A stretch of 64,000 nucleotides of DNA from an uncultured Anaeroplasmataceae bacterium (GTDB taxonomy: Bacteria; Bacillota_I; Bacilli_A; Acholeplasmatales; Anaeroplasmataceae). How positions within the stretch are numbered: the first letter of the stretch is position 1; every line of letters begins with the position of its first letter. This document shows positions 8,916 to 16,879 of this stretch, one piece after another. The translations under genes and the position numbers were made by a program. Below the pieces are notes generated by a model. The model worked only from the letters and a program-made list of their open reading frames with translations. It was not told where the DNA came from and ran no database searches. The stretch lies in NCBI GenBank assembly GCA_947629825.1, contig CANRFF010000002.1, positions 151,875 through 215,874 on the forward strand, read 5' to 3'.

Positions 8916-11900
8916 TATTCCGCATCTCCTTTCAATAAGATCTGACCTACAATTTCGGAGATTTTCGTCCACCAGTCATCATAAGTCTGAAGCGTATTGG
9001 TTGTATCGGCGTCAAAATAAACCTTAACGTAGTCATCGGTTACATCGTGATTGATTTCCACCATTCGAACCATTCTTTCCGAAGATTGCGGATCTTTGAA
9101 AGTAAGCGATGTGCCGGTTTTGGTTTCGATAAAATGTAAAATGATATCTCTTTGCGTTTCCGTACCGGTATAACGGGTCAGGATCGGGGATAAGAAATTG
9201 GTGTAAGCATCTGTCAACTCCGACGGGATCAAAGTATTTTCTCCTTTGGTTACATATTCCAACACATAAAGTTGAATCTGCGGAAGAGTAATGGTTTCCG
9301 CATCATTTAAGATACTGCCGATATTGACATAGTTATCATTATAATAAATGGAAACATTCTGGTATAACTCCAGCGGATCGTCTTCGCTTTCAAATTCGAA
9401 AGAAGTCTTGAAATCGGCCGAAGTCACCAACAATAAATTATATCCGTCTTCGCTTATGCAGATATCATCGGCGGATTTCAAATCTTCGATATATTCCGTC
9501 GGTACGGTTTCATTGATGCTGAACGAAGGATTCTCGAAAATATCTAGTAATCTTTTCTTTAAATTGAAATCCAGAGAAGTAGTACTATTGGTTGCGGAAA
9601 CTTCTTCGAACGAAAGGCTCAATCCCAAATCTTTGAATTCGGCCCAATCGTTTTCCGGAGCGATCGGATCATTTTCGTCGATTGCTCTGGCCGAAGTGTT
9701 GTATTCGTCCACCAATTCGGTAATGGCGGTATCGTGAGAATCGTTGTTGGAAGCGACCATTGTCAGAATCTTCAAAATCAATTCCTGAGCTTTGGTTTTT
9801 TGCGCTTCCGACCATTCGGAAATTTCATCTCTTTCTCCGTCGTCATTCGCATCTAAGTAAACGACCAGTCTTTTTCCGGAAACCGAGAAGAAGTTCTGAT
9901 ACAGTTTTTTGGAATAATCCGAGAAGAAGTTCAGTAACGTTTCGGAATTGTAGTTGGTCAACAGTTTGGCCGAAGCGGCATTGACCCGATAAAAATCACG
10001 GATGATTTGATTGACGTTGGCCGTATGATAATAAAGCATCATAAAATTGTATTTTCCCAAAGAGGAAGGGTATCCTTGAGAAGAGAATCCGTCATTGGCA
10101 AACGATGCCAGTACCAATTCCAAAGATTGATTGTACTGGTCTTTTTCTTTGGCGGTTTCTTCATATTCTTTGGTATCTTTGATAACTTTTTTGCTTAAAA
10201 GATCGATCGCAATGGTGGATCCGTTTTGCAGTTCCAACTCATCGAACACTCCACCGGAAACGGCAGAAGTATCCGTCGGATCTTCTACGATATTCAAATG
10301 ATAGGATTTTCCGTCATAAGAAATCGTGGCCAAAACATTTTTATTCGGTGCGGAACCATAAGTCTTGGAATATCCTTCGGTTTGAGAAGCATAAGAAATT
10401 TCGAGTGCTTCATCATAGATTTTCACTTTGACTTTATCCGTTTCCTCTTCGAGTGCCGTGGTCAATATGGAACTGGTCACCGCATCTTTTTTCAGTTGAA
10501 CCGTGATTTTGTCGTAAAGTTCCTGATTCTTTTGAATGTTTTGGAACAAGTCGTCATCGACGATATTTCTTTCGTAAACGTCAGGGTATTCGTCCGGTTC
10601 CTGTTCCAACTTGAATACCAACCAATTTAAATCGTTGTAGGTTTGCAAAGAAGTGGAATAACATTTCGAATTGGTATCCTCATCTTCTTCAAACGGTAAC
10701 GACAAGGTATTGTAAGCATAAGTACTTAAATTTTCGGAAATATTATCCAGATACTTTCTGGTGTAATAAGTATTGAAAGCTTCCGTGTCTTTCAATGTTT
10801 TCAGTTGATCGACGATTTGTTGGAATTGTTCTTTCAACGTCGTATCATCAGAAGTACTGTATTTCGTAATGATCTGATTGGTAATATGTGTCAGATCGAC
10901 ATGGGCGTAATCGCTTCTGTACTGATCGGTATAAAGGAGTTCCCGATAACCGCCATATAAATAATTGTACATCTGGATATATAATTCCAGAACCGCTACG
11001 TCTCCGCCCGGGATGTTTCTCCAACCGCTGGCGGTTTCGCTGATGGTCAGTTCTTCATATCGTTTACAATAATCGACAAACGTTTCGCTCGGATTTTTCG
11101 GAATATATACAAAAGAGTTTTTATACACTTTCAGCCCGAAAGATCTCAACGTCGATTGGAATTCGTCTTCGTCCGCAAAGCGAATCAAAATCAGATTCAG
11201 ATCGCCCTGATTGGCGAATTTTTTTCTGTAGGAATCCAGATAGTCGTCTTTTTCGAAATATCCCAAATCGTCTTCGTCGTTTTTGTCTCTGGTATCATAC
11301 GCTTTTTGAACTTCGTTTTCGATATATTCGGTTGCCAGAAGTTCTTCGGCATAATCATAATAATAGACATCCTTCAATCCGATGGCAATCTTCAGATAAC
11401 TTTCATCGGTAATGTCGTTACAAAGATCCGCCAAAGAGCGATTGTCGATTTTTTCCACTCCGTACGTGGTGTACATTTCATCGCAATATTTTAAAATCAA
11501 TTTTTTCGCATCGTATGGTTCGACGTCATCGATATCTTCGTGGCTGCCCGCAGGGTCGTATTCCAGATTGTAGATATCGTTGATCACATGTTCCGTAATT
11601 CTCTGTTGGTAAGTTTCTTTCAAGGCATTGAAATCACTTTCGGAAAAAGAATCGGAAAATAATTTTTTCTCCTCATCGGTAAAAGAAGAATAAGGCTTTT
11701 CCAGAATCAATGAGATTTTACGATAATATGGATTCAAAACGATTTCCCGTATTTTTTCGTCCAAAACCGTTTTGGAACTCCATTTCAATTCGTTCCACAA
11801 TTCTCCGTAAGTAACGGAGTATTTTCCCGCTTGTGCGTAAACGTCGTCGACATTCAGTTTTCCCGTGGGATTTCCCGCTCCTCCGCAGGCGGATAATGAT

Positions 11901-11968
11901 ATCAGTAACACAGCACCCATCAATAAAATAAACAGGCGTTGTGATTTTATTTTCAATCTTTTGATCAT
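8915..11968 (-). CDS. Giant PrsA/SurA-like foldase lipoprotein, copy 1 of tandem pair
   Basis: This 1017-residue protein has a lipoprotein signal with lipobox SLSAC (Cys28). It shares the plan of its downstream neighbour: a post-lipobox segment (AGKYSVTYGELWNELK, compare PrsA), a parvulin-like strand DLNLILIRFADEDEF (about residue 260), and a second one, GKRLVVYLDANDDGERDE (about 700), again carrying a DxNxDGxxDE loop, followed by ICISEDGYNLLLVTS. The two are probably old duplicates that have diverged. AAAGGAG precedes the ATG by about 11 bases. A well-formed minus-strand promoter lies at 12014-12042, and both genes form one transcript. A role in folding or retaining exported proteins is inferred from the parvulin-like pattern. 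Confidence 0.7.
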   Translation of the reverse strand: MIKRLKIKSQRLFILLMGAVLLISLSACGGAGNPTGKLNVDDVYAQAGKYSVTYGELWNELKWSSKTVLDEKIREIVLNPYYRKISLILEKPYSSFTDEEKKLFSDSFSESDFNALKETYQQRITEHVINDIYNLEYDPAGSHEDIDDVEPYDAKKLILKYCDEMYTTYGVEKIDNRSLADLCNDITDESYLKIAIGLKDVYYYDYAEELLATEYIENEVQKAYDTRDKNDEDDLGYFEKDDYLDSYRKKFANQGDLNLILIRFADEDEFQSTLRSFGLKVYKNSFVYIPKNPSETFVDYCKRYEELTISETASGWRNIPGGDVAVLELYIQMYNYLYGGYRELLYTDQYRSDYAHVDLTHITNQIITKYSTSDDTTLKEQFQQIVDQLKTLKDTEAFNTYYTRKYLDNISENLSTYAYNTLSLPFEEDEDTNSKCYSTSLQTYNDLNWLVFKLEQEPDEYPDVYERNIVDDDLFQNIQKNQELYDKITVQLKKDAVTSSILTTALEEETDKVKVKIYDEALEISYASQTEGYSKTYGSAPNKNVLATISYDGKSYHLNIVEDPTDTSAVSGGVFDELELQNGSTIAIDLLSKKVIKDTKEYEETAKEKDQYNQSLELVLASFANDGFSSQGYPSSLGKYNFMMLYYHTANVNQIIRDFYRVNAASAKLLTNYNSETLLNFFSDYSKKLYQNFFSVSGKRLVVYLDANDDGERDEISEWSEAQKTKAQELILKILTMVASNNDSHDTAITELVDEYNTSARAIDENDPIAPENDWAEFKDLGLSLSFEEVSATNSTTSLDFNLKKRLLDIFENPSFSINETVPTEYIEDLKSADDICISEDGYNLLLVTSADFKTSFEFESEDDPLELYQNVSIYYNDNYVNIGSILNDAETITLPQIQLYVLEYVTKGENTLIPSELTDAYTNFLSPILTRYTGTETQRDIILHFIETKTGTSLTFKDPQSSERMVRMVEINHDVTDDYVKVYFDADTTNTLQTYDDWWTKISEIVGQILLKGDAE

Positions 11969-12013
11969 AACTTTGATAACTCCTTTGCTTGATTTAAACC
12001 ATAGACGTTTAAT

Positions 12014-12042
12014 ATAATACCATTATTGAAGATAAAATGCAA
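12014..12042 (-). promoter_or_regulatory. Promoter of the tandem lipoprotein operon
   Basis: On the minus strand TTGCAT, a 17-base spacer and TATTAT with an adjoining TGG form an extended sigma-A-type promoter, about 45 bases before the first lipoprotein start. Confidence 0.7.
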
Positions 12043-12112
12043 TAAATAAAGCCCATTTTCTCCCGAAAAAAGATACAATTAGGCGTTTGCATCTGAATTT
12101 TTTATATTATTT

Positions 12113-12121
12113 CATAATATA
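12113..12121 (+). promoter_or_regulatory. Possible -10 element of the YjcZ-like gene
   Basis: CATAATATA matches the CATAnnnTA form of -10 boxes read by mother-cell sporulation sigma factors in Bacillus, and lies 32 bases before the miniprotein start. No matching -35 was identified, and such AT-rich strings arise by chance. Confidence 0.25.
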
Positions 12122-12152
12122 GTACTGAGGGAGGAAAGGAGGTGCCACGTCT

Positions 12153-12257
12153 ATGGCAAATAACTCTTGTGGATGCGGATCTAATGAATACGGATATGCG
12201 TTGATTTTGGTATTGTTTATTTTGTTAGTCATCATTGGCGCTGCATGGCTGGTATAA
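12153..12257 (+). CDS. YjcZ-like hydrophobic miniprotein (34 aa)
   Basis: A very strong AAAGGAGGTG site precedes this ATG. The 34-residue product begins MANNSCGCGS and continues as one membrane segment, YALILVLFILLVIIGAAWLV. This Gly/Cys-rich head followed by an ALILVLFILLVIIGA helix is the signature of the YjcZ/YjcM family of tiny Bacillus proteins, some of which are made during sporulation. The function is unknown. It stands alone, with a terminator downstream, between the lipoprotein operon promoter and walJ. Confidence 0.85.
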   Translation: MANNSCGCGSNEYGYALILVLFILLVIIGAAWLV

Positions 12258-12314
12258 TTTGACATTGAAAATACAGACACTGAATTCTAAAGAAACATTG
12301 AATTTATCAACATC

Positions 12315-12352
12315 GGGAAGAGGTTTGAAATCGTTGCCTCTTTTCTTTTTTT
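12315..12352 (+). terminator. Terminator after the YjcZ-like gene
   Basis: GAAGAGG and CCTCTTTTC pair around a 13-base loop and are followed by a T-rich run. Confidence 0.7.
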
Positions 12353-12357
12353 ATGGT

Positions 12358-12385
12358 TTGAAAATCCGGGGAATTATGATATAAT
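12358..12385 (+). promoter_or_regulatory. Promoter of walJ-rlmH
   Basis: TTGAAA (12358-12363), a 16-base spacer and TGATATAAT (extended -10, TATAAT at 12380-12385) lie 25 bases before the walJ start. Confidence 0.7.
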
Positions 12386-12410
12386 TTGTTTGTCGTTTTG
12401 AGGTGAAATT

Positions 12411-13238
12411 ATGAGAATTCAGGTGTTTGCGAGCGGATCTTCGGGAAATTGTACATATATCGAAACGGCCGATCGTAAGATTTTGATCGATGCGGGAATC
12501 AGTAAAAAAAGCATCGATAACGAATTGGCGAAATTGGGACTGTCTTTCAAAGACATCGATCTGTTGTTGATTACCCACGAACATATCGATCATATCTCTT
12601 CGTTGGGAACGATTCTCAAACAGAGCCGTCTGACCTGTTATATGACGGAAGGAACGTATTCGGCCATTCTGGAAGGGAAAAACCGGATATTATCGGAAAT
12701 TGTCCAATCCGAAAAGCAGAAAAACAGAATTTTGTTTTTCACCCGACAAGCGCAAACTTTTTTATATACGCAAATTACTTTTCCGCAAACCGACATCGAG
12801 ATTTTACCGACGTTTCACGATGCCAAAGAATCCGTCGGTTTCAAAATCAGTTCGGAAAACAAAAGTATCGTCTTTCTTACGGATACGGGATATGTTCATC
12901 AGTCGCTTTATCCGATCATTCAGGGGGCGGATTGTTATGTCCTCGAATGCAATCACGACCCGCAGGTTTTGATGTGTTCGGATCGTCCGTATTCTCTCAA
13001 AATGAGAATTTTATCCGATCATGGTCATCTGTCGAACGAAAATGCGATGATAACGCTGGCACAAGTGATGGGAGTGCGGACGAAATTGGTATTTTATGCC
13101 CATATTTCACAAGAATGCAATCTATCCGAAATTGTGGAAATGACTCGAAAAAAAGTAATGGAAGATTACGGAATCGATACGACCAAGGTGGAATTTGTCA
13201 TCACTTCGCCGTTTCCCGGAAAAATCTATGAAATTTAA
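12411..13238 (+). CDS. walJ: MBL-fold metallohydrolase, YycJ/WalJ family
   Basis: The 275-residue protein carries the metallo-beta-lactamase motif THEHIDH (about residues 58-64), an N-terminal VFASGSSGNCTYIE typical of YycJ, and further metal ligands in FLTDTGY and DHGHLSNENA. YycJ/WalJ proteins are cytoplasmic Zn-dependent nucleases connected in Bacillus with the WalRK locus and with 5'-3' DNA end processing in mismatch repair. No walRK genes are visible here. The short distance to rlmH matches the order seen in many Firmicutes. Confidence 0.9.
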   Translation: MRIQVFASGSSGNCTYIETADRKILIDAGISKKSIDNELAKLGLSFKDIDLLLITHEHIDHISSLGTILKQSRLTCYMTEGTYSAILEGKNRILSEIVQSEKQKNRILFFTRQAQTFLYTQITFPQTDIEILPTFHDAKESVGFKISSENKSIVFLTDTGYVHQSLYPIIQGADCYVLECNHDPQVLMCSDRPYSLKMRILSDHGHLSNENAMITLAQVMGVRTKLVFYAHISQECNLSEIVEMTRKKVMEDYGIDTTKVEFVITSPFPGKIYEI

Positions 13239-13253
13239 AAGGAGGAAGTCTTT

Positions 13254-13733
13254 TTGAAAATCACCGTCATTGGCGTCGGAACGCTGAAAGAATCTTTTTT
13301 GAAAGAAGGAATCGCCGAATTCCGAAAAAGAATTTCCAAGTATGCCAAAATAGAAATTTTGGAAGCGGAAGATGAAAAAATTCCGCACAATGCTTCTGCC
13401 AAAGAAGAAGCACAAATCAAAGAAAAAGAAGCGTCCAAAATTCGTGCATTATTGCCGGAAAACAGTTATATCATCGCATTGACGCTCCATCAGCCGATGC
13501 TTTCCAGTGAGGAATTTGCCGAAAAAATGGCTCGGATTTTTACGTTCCGGAATTCTCATATTGTTTTTTTAATCGGGGGTTCTTTGGGGTTGGCGGATTC
13601 TATTGTTTCTGCGGCAGACGAATGCATCAGTTTTTCGAAAATGACGTTTCCGCACCAACTGTTTCGTTTGATTTTGTTGGAACAGATCTATCGGGCTTTC
13701 AAAATCAATTCTTGCGAAACCTACCACAAATAA
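13254..13733 (+). CDS. rlmH: 23S rRNA (pseudouridine1915-N3)-methyltransferase RlmH
   Basis: RlmH methylates pseudouridine 1915 in helix 69 of 23S rRNA using S-adenosylmethionine. The 159-residue length is standard. KITVIGVGTLKE opens the protein, and the SPOUT knot is visible as IVFLIGGSLGLADSI followed by SKMTFPHQLFRLILLEQIYRAFKI and the C-terminal YHK. The start is a TTG behind AAAAGGAGG, 15 bases after walJ, so both are read from the same promoter. Confidence 0.95.
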   Translation: MKITVIGVGTLKESFLKEGIAEFRKRISKYAKIEILEAEDEKIPHNASAKEEAQIKEKEASKIRALLPENSYIIALTLHQPMLSSEEFAEKMARIFTFRNSHIVFLIGGSLGLADSIVSAADECISFSKMTFPHQLFRLILLEQIYRAFKINSCETYHK

Positions 13734-13745
13734 ATCGAAATTTTC

Positions 13746-13790
13746 AAAGTCGAAAGGACGTTTTCGTTTTTCCGGCTTTTTGTTTTTTTT
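13746..13790 (+). terminator. Probable terminator after rlmH
   Basis: AAAGTCG pairs with CGGCTTT (one G-U pair) around a loop of about 20 bases and is followed by TTGTTTTTTTT. The loop is long, so confidence is moderate. Confidence 0.5.
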
Positions 13791-13813
13791 CGGGAGTTCC
13801 ATGTCCGGAATCG

Positions 13814-13843
13814 TTGACTTATTCCCTATTGACGTGATATAAT
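13814..13843 (+). promoter_or_regulatory. Promoter of the uxaBAC operon
   Basis: TTGACT at 13814-13819 and a perfect TATAAT at 13838-13843 with an 18-base spacer, 52 bases before the uxaB start. Confidence 0.8.
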
Positions 13844-13860
13844 AAAATCAAATATGATTA

Positions 13861-13878
13861 CGCTTTCATAAGAAAGCG
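13861..13878 (+). promoter_or_regulatory. Palindromic operator or leader hairpin in front of uxaB
   Basis: CGCTTTC-ATAA-GAAAGCG is a perfect 7-base inverted repeat starting 18 bases after the -10 box and ending before the ribosome site. It lies where a repressor would block elongation, or where a short RNA hairpin would form at the 5' end of the message. No regulator gene is next to the operon. Confidence 0.5.
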
Positions 13879-13895
13879 ATGATGGAGGAAAAAAC

Positions 13896-15353
13896 GTGGA
13901 AAATTTAAGTAGTAAAATTGTAAAAAAAGTAAAACATCCGGTCAAAATCATGCAATTCGGCGAGGGAAACTTTTTAAGAGCGTTCATTGATTGGATTGTG
14001 GACACGATGAACAAAAAAGCCGACTTCAATGCCGGTGTCGTGGTGGTTCAGCCGATGCCGTTCGGACGGGTAAAAGAGTTGTCCGAAGCCGACGGTCTTT
14101 ACACCCTTTATTTACAGGGATTGAATCAAGGAGAAGTGGTAAAGACACATCAGGTCATCGACTGTCTGGAAGATTTCGTCAATCCGTTTGAAGAATATCA
14201 AAAATATCTGGATTATGCGAAAAGCGAAGATTTGGAATATGTTATTTCCAATACGACGGAAGCGGGGATTGCCTTTGATCCGACCGATACGGATTTCAGT
14301 GTGACTCCGAAGAGTTATCCCGGAAAATTATTGGCTTTTTTGAAAGCAAGATACGATTATTTCAAAGGAGACTTGTCCAAAGGTTTGGAAATTATTCCGT
14401 GCGAACTGATTGATCATAACGGAGATACATTGAAAGAAATCTTGGTTCAACTGGCCAATCATAACCATATGGATTCCGGTTTTGTTTCCTGGATCGAACA
14501 GGCCAATCGCTATTATAATACATTGGTAGACCGGATCGTTCCGGGGTATCCGAAAGGAGAAGACCAGACGTTATGGCAACAACTGGGATATGTCGATCAT
14601 AATATGGTGGTCGGAGAAATTTTTCATTTGTGGGTCATTGACGGGGTTCATGTCAAAGAATTGGAAAAGAAACTTCCTACTCAACAAGCGGGATTGAATG
14701 TTCTGTTTGTGGATTCGATCAAGCCGTATAAGGAAAGAAAAGTAAAGATTTTAAACGGATCCCACACTTGTTTGGTGCCGGTGGCTTATTTGTCGGGAAT
14801 CGATACCGTTCGGGAAACCATCGAAGATCCGCAGTTGAACAAATTCGTTTTGGATTTCATTTTCAACGAAGTGGTTCCTACAATCAACATTCCGAGAGAT
14901 CAAATGGATTCGTATGCGAGAAGCGTTTTGGAAAGATACGGAAATCCGTTTGTTCGGCATGAATTGATGTCGATTGCTTTGAATTCGGTAACGAAATATA
15001 AGACGAGAAACTTACCGACGGTATTACAGAATTTACGTGATTTGCATCATTTCCCGGATCATTCTTTGTTCAGTTTGGCAGCGTTGATTGCGTTCTATCG
15101 CGGAAAAAGAGGGGCCGAAGAAATCAAGTTGGCCGATGACGCTTGGGCACTGGAGATGTTCCGAAACCTGTGGAGCGGATATGACGGAACGAGAGCTTCT
15201 TTGGAAAAAATCGTTTCTCATGTACTGAGTCTGAAATCCCATTGGGAAGTGGATTTGACGGAATTCGACGGCGTTTTGGAATTTGTAACGGATAGTTTGG
15301 ATGCGATCATGCATACTTCCATGCGTGAAGCCCTGGCCAAAATGGTTCATTGA
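13896..15353 (+). CDS. uxaB: Tagaturonate reductase / altronate oxidoreductase
   Basis: UxaB reduces D-tagaturonate to D-altronate with NADH. The 485-residue protein shows the mannitol-dehydrogenase-family layout: an N-terminal nucleotide-binding start VKIMQFGEGNFLRAFIDW (about 12-30), NTTEAGI (about 118-124), the catalytic-domain sequence YKERKVKILNGSHTC (about 278-292), and C-terminal helices. FGEGNFLRAF and the NGSHT element separate UxaB from other family members. The start is GTG behind GGAGG. It is the first gene of a three-gene hexuronate operon. Confidence 0.93.
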   Translation: MENLSSKIVKKVKHPVKIMQFGEGNFLRAFIDWIVDTMNKKADFNAGVVVVQPMPFGRVKELSEADGLYTLYLQGLNQGEVVKTHQVIDCLEDFVNPFEEYQKYLDYAKSEDLEYVISNTTEAGIAFDPTDTDFSVTPKSYPGKLLAFLKARYDYFKGDLSKGLEIIPCELIDHNGDTLKEILVQLANHNHMDSGFVSWIEQANRYYNTLVDRIVPGYPKGEDQTLWQQLGYVDHNMVVGEIFHLWVIDGVHVKELEKKLPTQQAGLNVLFVDSIKPYKERKVKILNGSHTCLVPVAYLSGIDTVRETIEDPQLNKFVLDFIFNEVVPTINIPRDQMDSYARSVLERYGNPFVRHELMSIALNSVTKYKTRNLPTVLQNLRDLHHFPDHSLFSLAALIAFYRGKRGAEEIKLADDAWALEMFRNLWSGYDGTRASLEKIVSHVLSLKSHWEVDLTEFDGVLEFVTDSLDAIMHTSMREALAKMVH

Positions 15354-15376
15354 TTACAAACGGAGAAGGAGATTTT

Positions 15377-16855
15377 ATGAAAGATTATATTATCATCAAT
15401 CCGATCGATAACGTGGCGGTGGTTTTACGCCCGTTTTCCAAAGGAGAAGTGGTGGAAAATATCACGTTGTCGGAAGATATTCCGCAAGCGCATAAAGTGG
15501 CGTTGAAGCCGATTAAAAAAGGAGAAAATGTCATTAAATACGGATCTCCGATCGGACATGCCACGACGGATATTCATGTCGGTGAGCACGTTCATACTCA
15601 TAATGTCGCAACAAATTTGGACGATGTCATTTCCTATACCTACGAACCGAATTATCCGAAAGTATCCGGGTATCTTTCAGACCGGACGGTAGAGGTTTAT
15701 GAACGGGCAAATGGGGAATACGGAATTCGCAATGAACTGTGGATCATTCAGACGGTCGGTTGTGTTTCCGGAATGGCCAAAGATATCATTGAAAATTTCA
15801 AATCGAAATACGACACTTCGAAAATCGATGGAGTTTATACCTTCCAACATCCGTTTGGGTGTAGCCAGATGGGAGCGGATCTGAATTTGACTCGAACGCT
15901 TCTTCAGGATATGGTCAAACATCCGAATGCCGGCGGTGTTCTGGTGTTGGGACTCGGCTGTGAAGAGAATCTGGTTTCCACGTTTAAAGATACTTTGGGT
16001 TCTTATGATCCGAAACGGGTTCGGTTTTTGATTGCTCAGGAAGTCGAAGACGAAGTGAAAGAGGGAACGAAGTTATTGAAAGAATTATACGATCAGATGA
16101 AAGACGATCGTCGGGTAACCAAACCTCTTTCGGTTCTGCGAATCGGGTTGAAATGCGGGGGTTCCGACGGAATGTCCGGAATTACGGCCAATCCGCTTCT
16201 GGGACGGTTTTCCGATTTTCTGGCGGTAAACGGAGCAACGACGGTATTAGGAGAAGTACCGGAAATGTTCGGTGCCGAACAGTTGTTGATGGCTCGGGCG
16301 AAAGATAAAGAAACGTTTGACAAGATTGTGAATTTGATTAACGAATTCAAAGGATATTTTAAAAATCATCATCAGGTTATTTACGACAATCCGTCTCCGG
16401 GAAATAAAAAAGGCGGAATTACGACTTTGGAAGACAAGTCGTTGGGATGTACGCAGAAAGCCGGGGCTTCCGTGGTTCAGGATGTTTTGAAAATGGGCGA
16501 ACGGATTCGTACAAACGGGTTGAATCTGCTTTGTACTCCGGGAAACGACTTGGTTGCCACGACGACTTTGGGTTGTTCGGGGTGCCAGATGGTCTTGTTT
16601 ACAACGGGAAGAGGAACTCCGTTCGGCGGGTTTATCCCGACGGTAAAGATTGCGACCAATACGGCCTTGGCAACGCACAAATCCAACTGGATTGATTTCA
16701 ATGCCGGCGATTTGGTGGATAAAAAAGATATGGATCATCTTCTGGAAGATTTCATCGATTTGATTTGCGATATCGCTTCCGGCAAAAAGAAAGCCAAAAA
16801 CGAACAGAATCATTTCCGTGAAATTTCGATTTTCAAAGATGGCGTGGTTTTGTAA
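15377..16855 (+). CDS. uxaA: Altronate dehydratase
   Basis: UxaA dehydrates D-altronate to 2-keto-3-deoxygluconate. The start is the ATG after GAAGGAG; an upstream in-frame ATG at 15350 overlaps uxaB and has no site of its own. The 492 residues contain the N-terminal SAF domain (IGHATTDIHVGEHVHTHNV, about 60-80) and the large catalytic domain with HPFGCSQMG, GLGCEEN, LKCGGSDGMSGITANP and a C-terminal LGCSGCQMVLFTTGRGTPFG, all typical of the UxaA/GarD family. The conserved Cys residues bind the catalytic metal. Confidence 0.95.
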   Translation: MKDYIIINPIDNVAVVLRPFSKGEVVENITLSEDIPQAHKVALKPIKKGENVIKYGSPIGHATTDIHVGEHVHTHNVATNLDDVISYTYEPNYPKVSGYLSDRTVEVYERANGEYGIRNELWIIQTVGCVSGMAKDIIENFKSKYDTSKIDGVYTFQHPFGCSQMGADLNLTRTLLQDMVKHPNAGGVLVLGLGCEENLVSTFKDTLGSYDPKRVRFLIAQEVEDEVKEGTKLLKELYDQMKDDRRVTKPLSVLRIGLKCGGSDGMSGITANPLLGRFSDFLAVNGATTVLGEVPEMFGAEQLLMARAKDKETFDKIVNLINEFKGYFKNHHQVIYDNPSPGNKKGGITTLEDKSLGCTQKAGASVVQDVLKMGERIRTNGLNLLCTPGNDLVATTTLGCSGCQMVLFTTGRGTPFGGFIPTVKIATNTALATHKSNWIDFNAGDLVDKKDMDHLLEDFIDLICDIASGKKKAKNEQNHFREISIFKDGVVL

Positions 16856-16879
16856 AGAAAGAAAAAGGAGAAGAGTAAA

